Source: JBHJOF01 sp050330055
GTDB lineage: Bacteria > Pseudomonadota > Alphaproteobacteria > Kiloniellales > JAKSDN01
Reading direction: 5' to 3'
Assembly (NCBI GenBank): GCA_050330055.1
Contig: JBHJOF010000406.1
Coordinates: 1-5,949 of the forward strand
Length of the DNA stretch: 5,949 nt
Of the stretch, positions 1 to 5,949 are shown one piece after another. The position numbers and the translations under genes were made by a program. The stretch's first letter is position 1. Each line of letters begins with the position of its first letter. The notes under the pieces were generated by a model. The model was not told the DNA's origin and searched no databases. It saw only the letters and a list, made by a program, of their open reading frames with translations.

Positions 1-16
1 CAATCCGAACGGATTG
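1..16. repeat. Inverted repeat at the left window edge
   Basis: CAATCCG (1-7) and CGGATTG (10-16) are exact inverted repeats separated by AA. Because it starts at base 1, the dyad may extend further outside the window. It resembles an operator dyad or part of a hairpin, but nothing in the window shows which gene it would serve. Confidence 0.4.
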
Positions 17-99
17 CGCTCTAGCACTGCCACGCTGCGTGATCGCTGGACGCCCGGATCAAGTCCACGGCTGCCCGGTTGAAGCTCGTTTACACCGAT

Positions 100-129
100 C
101 GTCATGGTCGGCGCAGGCCGACCATGACG
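100..129. other. Strong perfect hairpin (13-bp arms) downstream of ald
   Basis: CGTCATGGTCGGC (100-112) and GCCGACCATGACG (117-129) are exact reverse complements around a 4-nt loop (GCAG). The structure begins 54 nt after the ald stop codon. Neither strand has a T-run directly after it, so it is not a textbook intrinsic terminator. It could still end or protect the ald transcript, be a dispersed palindromic repeat, or be a dyad operator for a gene beyond the left edge. The rest of 17-183 shows no supported gene, tRNA or clear promoter. Confidence 0.65.
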
Positions 130-183
130 GCGCAGAGGCGATTCGGTGTCCAAGACCCGTCGAACAGCGCGCAATACCAGGCG

Positions 184-1302
184 CTACAACCCGATCGCCT
201 CTTCCGGCGTCACGTAGGGCAGCTTGTGCGCGTGGGCGACCGCCTTGTAGGTGATCTTGCCGTTGGCGACGTTGAGCCCGGCCTTGAGGTGCGGGTCCTC
301 GGCCAGCGCCACGCGGTAGCCCTTGTTGGCCAAAGCCAATGCAAAAGGCAGGGTCGCATTGTTGAGCGCGATGGTCGAGGTGCGCGCCACCGCGCCCGGC
401 ATGTTGGTCACGCAGTAGTGCACGCAGCCCTCCTCGACGTAGGTCGGATTGGCGTGCGAGGTCGGCCGCGAGGTCTCGAAGCAGCCGCCCTGGTCAATCG
501 CGATGTCGACCAGCACCGAGCCCGGCCGCATGGCGCGTATCATTTCGCGGGTTACGAGCTTGGGTGCCGCGGCACCCGGCACCAGCACCGCGCCGATTAC
601 CAGGTCGGCGCCCTCGACGTGGCGCTCGATGGCGTCGACCGTGGAATAGATGGTGTTCAGCATCGGCCCGAACTGCAGGTCGAGCTCGTAGAGCCGCTCA
701 AGCGCGCGGTCGATCACGGTGACGTGGGCCTCCATGCCCATGGCCATGCGCGCCGCGTTGGTGCCGGAGACGCCGCCGCCGATGATGACGACGCGCGAGG
801 CCGCCACGCCGGGCACGCCGCCCAGCAGCATGCCGGAGCCGCCCTGCTCTTTCTCCAGGCAGTGCGCGCCGACCTGCACCGACATGCGCCCGGCCACCTC
901 GCTCATCGGCGCCAGCAGCGGCAGGCCGCCGCGCGCGTTGGTCACGGTCTCGTAAGCGATGGCGACGCAGCCCGAGTCGAGCAGACCTTTTGTCTGCGCC
1001 GCATCGGGCGCCAGGTGCAGATAGGTGAAGAGCACCTGGCCCTCGCGCAGCTGCTTGTACTCGACCTCCTGCGGCTCCTTCACCTTCACCACCATCTCCG
1101 CCTTGGCGAAGACGTCCGCCGCGCTGCCGACAATCTCGGCGCCGGCATGGCGATAGTCCTCGTCCTCGAAGCCGATGCCGCCGCCGGCCTTGGTCTCGAC
1201 CATGACCTTGTGGCCGTGGTGGACCAGCTCGCGCACCGAGGAGGGCACCAGGCCGACCCGGTATTCGTGGTTCTTGATCTCCTTGGGCACACCGATGAGC
1301 AT
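184..1302 (-). CDS. ald: Alanine dehydrogenase (NAD+), complete
   Basis: This 372-residue cytosolic enzyme should catalyse the reversible reaction L-alanine + NAD+ + H2O = pyruvate + ammonium + NADH, linking alanine nitrogen to central carbon. The start MLIGVPKEIKNHEYRVGL is typical of the family, and the length fits. Residues known from the Mycobacterium tuberculosis enzyme fall at the same numbers: R15 and K75 (pyruvate binding), H96 (in FTYLHLA) and D270 (in DIAIDQGG) for catalysis, and N300-M301 near the nicotinamide. The NAD-binding loop is GGGVSG at 175-180, and the acidic residue after the second strand is D198, as expected for NAD rather than NADP. The ATG start is supported by AGGAG 8 nt upstream. 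The stop is TAG. It lies 117 bp downstream of the flavoprotein gene on the same strand. No partner regulator (Lrp/AldR type) is visible in the window. The family assignment is very secure; the physiological direction is not shown by the sequence. Confidence 0.97.
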   Translation of the reverse strand: MLIGVPKEIKNHEYRVGLVPSSVRELVHHGHKVMVETKAGGGIGFEDEDYRHAGAEIVGSAADVFAKAEMVVKVKEPQEVEYKQLREGQVLFTYLHLAPDAAQTKGLLDSGCVAIAYETVTNARGGLPLLAPMSEVAGRMSVQVGAHCLEKEQGGSGMLLGGVPGVAASRVVIIGGGVSGTNAARMAMGMEAHVTVIDRALERLYELDLQFGPMLNTIYSTVDAIERHVEGADLVIGAVLVPGAAAPKLVTREMIRAMRPGSVLVDIAIDQGGCFETSRPTSHANPTYVEEGCVHYCVTNMPGAVARTSTIALNNATLPFALALANKGYRVALAEDPHLKAGLNVANGKITYKAVAHAHKLPYVTPEEAIGL

Positions 1303-1310
1303 TCTCGCTT

Positions 1311-1315
1311 CTCCT
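1311..1315 (-). promoter_or_regulatory. Ribosome binding site of ald
   Basis: On the minus strand AGGAG lies 8 nt before the ATG of ald. It is a near-ideal Shine-Dalgarno sequence and fixes that start. A GC-rich hairpin arm (1326-1342) ends 10 nt further upstream, so the site itself is left single-stranded by that fold. Confidence 0.8.
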
Positions 1316-1325
1316 GCTTACTCGC

Positions 1326-1342
1326 GCCCGCGCGCCGCGGGC
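1326..1342 (-). other. Perfect 7-bp-arm hairpin in the ald leader
   Basis: GCCCGCG at 1326-1332 and CGCGGGC at 1336-1342 are exact inverted repeats around a 3-nt loop (CGC). All fourteen paired bases are G or C. The hairpin lies just upstream of the ald ribosome binding site and about 80 bp after the flavoprotein stop codon. No T-run follows it on the minus strand, so it is not a classic intrinsic terminator. It could be a 5' leader or mRNA-stabilising structure, a processing boundary, or chance in GC-rich DNA. Confidence 0.45.
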
Positions 1343-1352
1343 CTACCCTGCT

Positions 1353-1390
1353 GCTTGTTGTGGCGGGCCTCGATGGGCCCAGGCTTGTTG
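1353..1390. repeat. 8-bp direct repeat at 30-bp spacing, flanking a short hairpin
   Basis: GCTTGTTG occurs at 1353-1360 and again at 1383-1390 (CAACAAGC on the coding strand), 30 bp start to start, which is close to three helical turns. Between the copies, GGGCC (1365-1369) and GGCCC (1376-1380) form a 5-bp inverted repeat. The block lies in the gap ahead of ald. Two same-face half-sites would suit a regulator of ald, but an 8-mer pair can also arise by chance, so the regulatory reading is inference. Confidence 0.35.
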
Positions 1391-1419
1391 ATTGCTCGGA
1401 GCCTTTCCGTCCGGCTGGG

Positions 1420-3867
1420 TCAGGCTCTTACCCGCTCCGAGCCCGGGTCGTAAAGCGGCCGCAGGCTGGCCCGTGCCGGCACCCGCTCGCAGGCCACCTC
1501 GATCTCGTAGCGCCCGGTCTTGATGAAATCCGCGTCCACGCCGTCGGGATGCGAGACATAGCCGAGGCCGATGGCCGCACCCAGGTGATGGCCGTAGTTG
1601 GCCGAGGTGACCTGGCCGACGATTGTGCCGTCGCGGTAGATCGGCTCGTTGTGATAGAGCAGCGGCTCCGGGTCCTCCAGGGCGAACTGGACCAGGCGCT
1701 TCGTCACGCCGGCCTCCTTCTGGCGCAGGAGGGCGTCGCGGCCGATGAAGGGCTGGTTCTTGTCGAGCCGGCAGGCGAAGCCGAGCCCCGCTTCCAAGGG
1801 CGTGTCCTCGTCGGTGATGTCGTGGCCCCAGTGGCGGTAGGCCTTCTCGATGCGGCAGGAATCGAGCACGTGCAGGCCGGCCGGGCGCAGCCCCAGGTCG
1901 GCGCCCTCGGCCAGCAGGCTGTCGAACAGGCTGCAGGCGAACTCGCTCGGCACGTAGAGCTCCCAGCCCAGCTCGCCCACGTAGGTAATGCGCAAGGCCC
2001 GCGCCTTGGCGTAGCCGATCTCGATCTCCTGTGCCGTGCCGAAAGGGAAGACCTCGCTGGAGAGGTCGGCGTCGGTCAGGCGTGACAGCAGAGCGCGGCT
2101 GTTCGGCCCCATGACGCCGAGGACCGCCATACCCGAGGTCACGTCGGTCACCGTGGCGTGGCTGCCGTCCGGGATGTTGCGCTTCAGCCAGTGCAGGTCT
2201 CGCCCGGCCACCGCGGCGCCGGTCACCACCAGGTAGCTGTCCTCGACCAGGCGGGTCACCGTAAGATCGGCCTCGATGCCGCCGCGCTCGTTGAGCCACT
2301 GGGTGTAGACCACCTTGCCCGGCGGCACCGCCACGTCGTTGGCGCAGATGCGCTGCAGCACCGCCTCGGCGTCGCGGCCCTGCAGCAGGAACTTGCCGAA
2401 GGAGCTCTGGTCGAAGACAGCGACCGCCTCGCGCACCGCCTTGTGCTCGGCCGCCGCATAGGGGAACCAGTTCTGCCGGTCGTAACTGTAGACGTAGCGC
2501 GGCTCGGTGCCGTTCGGCGCGAACCAGTTGGCGCGCTCCCAGCCGGCCACCTCGCCGAAGCAGGCGCCCTTGGCCTTGAGCCGCTCGTGCAGCGGCGAGA
2601 GGCGGATGCCGCGCGCGGTCTCGTACTGGCGGTAGGGCCAGTGCATGGCGTAGAGCAGGCCGAGCGCCTCGCTCGCCCGCTCGACGAGATAGCGCCTGTT
2701 ACCCTGGAAGGGCGCCATGCGGCGGATGTCGACGTCCCAGAGGTCCATGGGCGGATGGCCCTCGACGATCCACTCGGACAGCACCTTGCCGGCGCCGCCG
2801 GCCGATTGGATGCCGATCGAGTTGAAGCCGGCGGCGACGAAGAAGTTCTTCAGCTCCGGCGCCTCGCCCAGCATGTAGCGGTCGTCCGGCGTGAAGCTCT
2901 CCGGCCCGTTGAAGAAGGTGCGGATGCCGGCGGTTTCGAGGATCGGCACGCGCTTGATGGCGTGCTCCAGCACCGGTGCGAAATGGTCGAAGTCCTCCGG
3001 CAATTCGTCGAAGGCGAAGTCTTCCGGGATGCCGTCCTGGCCCCAGGGCTTGGCGTTGGGCTCGAAGGCACCGACCAGGAGCTTGCCGGCGTCCTCCTTG
3101 AAGTAGGCGCAGCCGTCCGGGTCGCGTAAGACCGGCAGGTCGCGCGACAGCTCGGGGATCTCCTCGGTCACGATGTAGAAGTGCTCGCAGGCCTGCAGCG
3201 GGATGTTGACGCCGCAGGAGCGGCCGATCGCGCGGCTCCACATGCCGCCGCAGAGCACCACGACCTCGGCCTTGATCTCGCCCGCTTCGGTGCGCACGCC
3301 GACGGCGCGGCCGTCCTTGGTCAGCACCTCGAGGACCTTGCAGTCCTCGACGATCTTCGCCCCGCCCATGCGCGCGCCCTTGGCCAGTGCCATGGTGGTG
3401 TCGGTCGGGTTGCACTGGCCGTCCTTCGGCAGGAAGACGCAGCCGGCCACGTCCTCGACGTTGAGCAGCGGCCACATGATCTTGGCGTCCTGCGCGCTCA
3501 GCACCTCGACCTCGAGGCCGAAGGTGCGGGCCATGGAGGCGCCGCGCTTCAGCTCCTCCAGGCGCGCCGCGCTACCGGCGAGCGCCAGACTGCCGCGCTG
3601 CTTGAAGCCGGTGGCCTGGCCGGTTTCCTGCTCCAGGCCGGCGTAGAGGTCGGTGGTGTACTGGGCGAGCCTGGTCAGGTTGGCCGTCGCGCGCAGCTGG
3701 CCGACCAGGCCGGCGGCATGCCAGGTGGTGCCGCAGGTGAGCTTCTTGCGCTCCAGCAGCATCACGTCGGACCAGCCGAGCTTGGTCAGGTGATAGGCGA
3801 CCGAGCAGCCGACCACCCCGCCGCCGATGATGACGACCCTGGCCTCGCCTGGAAGTGACCTGGACAC
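1420..3867 (-). CDS. Dimethylglycine/sarcosine dehydrogenase-type FAD protein with GcvT domain
   Basis: An 815-residue fused enzyme expected to oxidatively demethylate an N-methyl amino acid and load the one-carbon unit onto tetrahydrofolate. The N-terminal FAD-oxidoreductase (DAO) domain covers roughly residues 9-370. Its dinucleotide motif is GGGVVG at 15-20, with E39 closing the second strand. The motif CGTTWHAAGL at 45-54 holds H50, at the place of the histidine that carries covalent FAD in mammalian dimethylglycine and sarcosine dehydrogenases. A linker (FAO_M-like) domain runs about 371-430, the GcvT aminomethyltransferase domain about 430-705, and its C-terminal barrel about 720-805. 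D534 in GGIEADL corresponds to the folate-site aspartate region of T-protein, and YVGELGWELYVP (629-640) is a GcvT signature. There is no signal peptide. The GTG start is chosen because the conserved strand RVVIIGGG begins 9 residues later and GGAGG precedes it; the frame stays open further upstream but into the neighbouring gene. The family is certain, but the substrate (dimethylglycine, sarcosine or another N-methyl amine) is not resolved. Confidence 0.93.
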   Translation of the reverse strand: MSRSLPGEARVVIIGGGVVGCSVAYHLTKLGWSDVMLLERKKLTCGTTWHAAGLVGQLRATANLTRLAQYTTDLYAGLEQETGQATGFKQRGSLALAGSAARLEELKRGASMARTFGLEVEVLSAQDAKIMWPLLNVEDVAGCVFLPKDGQCNPTDTTMALAKGARMGGAKIVEDCKVLEVLTKDGRAVGVRTEAGEIKAEVVVLCGGMWSRAIGRSCGVNIPLQACEHFYIVTEEIPELSRDLPVLRDPDGCAYFKEDAGKLLVGAFEPNAKPWGQDGIPEDFAFDELPEDFDHFAPVLEHAIKRVPILETAGIRTFFNGPESFTPDDRYMLGEAPELKNFFVAAGFNSIGIQSAGGAGKVLSEWIVEGHPPMDLWDVDIRRMAPFQGNRRYLVERASEALGLLYAMHWPYRQYETARGIRLSPLHERLKAKGACFGEVAGWERANWFAPNGTEPRYVYSYDRQNWFPYAAAEHKAVREAVAVFDQSSFGKFLLQGRDAEAVLQRICANDVAVPPGKVVYTQWLNERGGIEADLTVTRLVEDSYLVVTGAAVAGRDLHWLKRNIPDGSHATVTDVTSGMAVLGVMGPNSRALLSRLTDADLSSEVFPFGTAQEIEIGYAKARALRITYVGELGWELYVPSEFACSLFDSLLAEGADLGLRPAGLHVLDSCRIEKAYRHWGHDITDEDTPLEAGLGFACRLDKNQPFIGRDALLRQKEAGVTKRLVQFALEDPEPLLYHNEPIYRDGTIVGQVTSANYGHHLGAAIGLGYVSHPDGVDADFIKTGRYEIEVACERVPARASLRPLYDPGSERVRA

Positions 3868-3871
3868 CCTG

Positions 3872-3876
3872 CCTCC
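3872..3876 (-). promoter_or_regulatory. Ribosome binding site deciding the GTG start of the flavoprotein
   Basis: On the minus strand GGAGG, inside a longer purine run GGGGGAGG, lies only 4 nt from GTG at 3865-3867. The spacing is short but usable. No other start codon lies between here and the first conserved strand, and the reading frame upstream has no family similarity, so this site supports the GTG over the ATG at 4138-4140. Confidence 0.6.
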
Positions 3877-3930
3877 CCCGCCCCGTTGGGCTTGTCCCGG
3901 GCGGTTCGTTCCTGCCGCCCGGCACGCTAG

Positions 3931-3959
3931 TGATAGCCCGGCCGGCCCGCTAGAGCCAA
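3931..3959 (-). promoter_or_regulatory. Possible sigma-70-type promoter for the flavoprotein gene
   Basis: On the minus strand TTGGCT (3954-3959) and CTATCA (3931-3936) are separated by exactly 17 bp and lie 64 bp before the GTG start. Both hexamers match the consensus only partly. The position in a 140-bp gap between two same-strand genes makes a promoter plausible. The spacer contains a run of GGCC units. This rests on visual matching only. Confidence 0.3.
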
Positions 3960-3999
3960 CCTCAAGCGACCCGTGAGGCCACCAAAAGCGACGGATATC

Positions 4000-4017
4000 G
4001 GGGGACCCTAAGCCCCC
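4000..4017 (-). other. Short G/C hairpin spanning the phosphatase stop codon
   Basis: GGGGG at 4000-4004 and CCCCC at 4013-4017 can pair around an 8-nt loop that contains the TAG stop of the phosphatase gene (4008-4010). No T-run follows on the minus strand (GATATCCG comes next). It might slow or end transcription, but a 5-bp stem is weak evidence in DNA of this composition. Confidence 0.25.
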
Positions 4018-4811
4018 AACAAGGTCTCGTGCAGGGCGCGCCAGCTCGGCTCGTCGGGGGCCAGCAGCAGGCCCTCCACTGGTTTGACCGGGTCGAAGGG
4101 CCGGCCGTTCAGCATCGAGGCGATGCCGCCCGCCTCCCACTGGATGAGCACGCCCGGGGCATGGTCCCAGGGGGCGAGCTTGGTGAAGAGCGCGAAGTCC
4201 ATCTCGCCGGTCGCCAGGCTCATGTACTCGGCGCCGGCGCAGCGCCGGCTTTTCCGCGCCAGCACCCGGCCGCGCCGGGTCCGCACCAGCTCGATCAGCG
4301 CCGGATCGCCGAAGGAGCCGGCATAAAGCGTGCCGCGCATCTCAGCTGGCGCCTTGGGCGTAGCGACCTGCAGCCTTTGGCCGCCCATCCAGGCGCCCTC
4401 GCCGGTCTCGGCCACCGCCGTGCGGCCGGCCAGGGGCTCGTGGATCCAGGCGGCGCGGATGCGGCCCTCGCGCACGAAGGCCAGCATGACGGCGAAGACG
4501 CCGATGCCCTGCGAGAAGTTCGAGGTGCCGTCGACCGGGTCGATCACCCAGACCGGCTCCAGACCGCTCAGGCGGCCGATCACCGCCGGGTCGGCGGCGG
4601 CAGCCTCCTCGCCGACCACGACAGAGCCGGGCAAGAGGTCGATCAAGGCCGCTGTCAGGCGCGCCTCCGCCGCCTCGTCGGCCACGGTCACCACCTCGCC
4701 GCCGTGCTTGCGGCGGATATCGGCGTCGGCGAGCGTGCGGAAGCGCGGCAACACCTCCTCGGCGGCGACGCTCTCGACCAGCCGGGTGACCTTGTCGATG
4801 TCGGGCAGCAT
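4008..4811 (-). CDS. Inositol-monophosphatase-family phosphatase
   Basis: A complete 267-residue protein, the usual length for this family of Mg2+-dependent, lithium-sensitive phosphatases (SuhB, CysQ and HisN types), which hydrolyse small phosphomonoesters in the cytosol. The metal-site motifs are in order: GEE at 67-69, DPVDGTSNF at 91-99 (D91, D94 and T96), and WDHAPG at 215-220 with D216, followed by EAGG at 226-229. An upstream TVADEAAE segment (42-49) matches the conserved T.AD...E stretch. There is no signal peptide or membrane segment. The ATG start gives a normal N-terminus, but its ribosome binding site is poor: the nearest AGGA lies about 14 nt away. It starts 104 bp after groEL ends and only about 30 bp past a likely terminator. 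Sequence alone does not separate inositol-phosphate, histidinol-phosphate or 3'-phosphoadenosine-5'-phosphate specificity, so no gene symbol is given. Confidence 0.93.
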   Translation of the reverse strand: MLPDIDKVTRLVESVAAEEVLPRFRTLADADIRRKHGGEVVTVADEAAEARLTAALIDLLPGSVVVGEEAAAADPAVIGRLSGLEPVWVIDPVDGTSNFSQGIGVFAVMLAFVREGRIRAAWIHEPLAGRTAVAETGEGAWMGGQRLQVATPKAPAEMRGTLYAGSFGDPALIELVRTRRGRVLARKSRRCAGAEYMSLATGEMDFALFTKLAPWDHAPGVLIQWEAGGIASMLNGRPFDPVKPVEGLLLAPDEPSWRALHETLLGA

Positions 4812-4840
4812 GCGGGGCGGAGTATCCTGGGAGATCGCGG

Positions 4841-4876
4841 AAAAGGAAAGGGCCGCGGCGTGGCGCGGCCCTTCCT
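4841..4876 (-). terminator. Likely rho-independent terminator of groEL
   Basis: GGGCCGCG (4850-4857) and CGCGGCCC (4864-4871) form an 8-bp perfect stem with a 6-nt loop. Two A-T pairs extend it, and after one bulged base at 4847 two G-C pairs and an A-T pair follow. On the minus strand the GC-rich stem is followed by TTTCCTTTT, an interrupted U-run. It lies 40-75 nt after the groEL stop codon, where the end of the groESL transcript would be expected. Confidence 0.75.
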
Positions 4877-4900
4877 GTTTCAGCTTAAAACAGTTACGGA

Positions 4901-4915
4901 AGCCTTTGCAAAGGC

Positions 4916-4916
<1 letters not shown>
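4901..4916. repeat. 16-bp perfect palindrome touching the groEL stop codon
   Basis: AGCCTTTGCAAAGGCT is identical to its reverse complement. Its last base is also the last base of the TGA stop of groEL (4916-4918). In RNA it could fold as a 6-bp stem with a TGCA loop, but only a weak T-run (GTTTT) follows about 10 nt later. It may be an accessory 3' hairpin ahead of the stronger terminator, or a protein-binding dyad. Confidence 0.5.

Positions 4917-5949
<1,033 letters not shown>

Noticed and set aside
17..99. Possible tRNA or small gene in the left intergenic stretch
   Set aside because: No cloverleaf with a T-loop GGTTCGA-type motif can be drawn, and the short open frame from 39 lacks a convincing ribosome binding site and runs antisense into ald.
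79..2085. A 668-codon open frame on the plus strand opposite ald and the flavoprotein gene
   Set aside because: Its translation is rich in R, H, A, G and V with no recognisable motif, and it runs antisense to two well-supported genes. It crosses from one gene to the next, as expected for stop-poor shadow frames in GC-rich DNA.
1343..2299. A 318-codon minus-strand frame overlapping the flavoprotein C-terminus in another frame
   Set aside because: Arg/Gly/Pro-rich shadow translation. The GcvT domain in the other frame continues without interruption, so there is no sign of a frameshift.
2158..3858. Further long plus-strand frames (2158-3129 and 3181-3858) opposite the flavoprotein gene
   Set aside because: Same low-complexity composition, with no motif and complete overlap with a gene whose domains are clear on the other strand.
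3937..3953. GGCCGGCC-containing segment as an operator palindrome
   Set aside because: The symmetry stops at 8 bp and is made only of G and C, which is easily reached by chance in this composition.

Overview
The window is GC-rich bacterial chromosome with four protein genes, all on the minus strand. Read in the direction of transcription (right to left) they are: the C-terminal part of the chaperonin groEL (cut by the right edge), an inositol-monophosphatase-family phosphatase, an 815-residue dimethylglycine/sarcosine-dehydrogenase-type flavoprotein, and a complete alanine dehydrogenase. The GroEL tail ending in MGGMDF, the high GC and the presence of a fused FAD-oxidase/GcvT protein point to an alphaproteobacterium, possibly of the Rhodospirillales or a neighbouring order. 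This placement is inference from family knowledge and was not tested by a search.

Layout: 4916-5949 groEL 3' part; 4812-4915 intergenic with a 16-bp palindrome at the groEL stop and a GC-rich hairpin with a T-rich tail that looks like the groEL terminator; 4008-4811 phosphatase; 3868-4007 intergenic with a possible promoter; 1420-3867 flavoprotein, starting at GTG; 1303-1419 intergenic with two hairpins and an 8-bp direct repeat at 30-bp spacing; 184-1302 ald; 1-183 non-coding, with a very strong 13-bp-arm hairpin and a short dyad at the window edge. No gap exceeds 300 bases. I see no tRNA, rRNA, CRISPR array, insertion sequence or phage gene.

Functionally the left half is catabolic. The flavoprotein oxidatively demethylates an N-methylated amino acid (dimethylglycine or sarcosine are the usual substrates) and its C-terminal GcvT-like part would pass the one-carbon unit to tetrahydrofolate. 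Alanine dehydrogenase interconverts L-alanine and pyruvate plus ammonium. Both release usable carbon, nitrogen and reducing power from small amino acids, so their adjacency may be meaningful, but the 117-bp gap with its own structure argues against a tightly coupled operon. GroEL and the phosphatase are housekeeping genes with no evident link to that pathway.

I found no convincing undescribed system here. The coding content is ordinary, and the points worth a second look are in the intergenic dyads and in the substrate question for the flavoprotein/Ald pair. Very long open frames on the plus strand opposite these genes are high-GC shadows.
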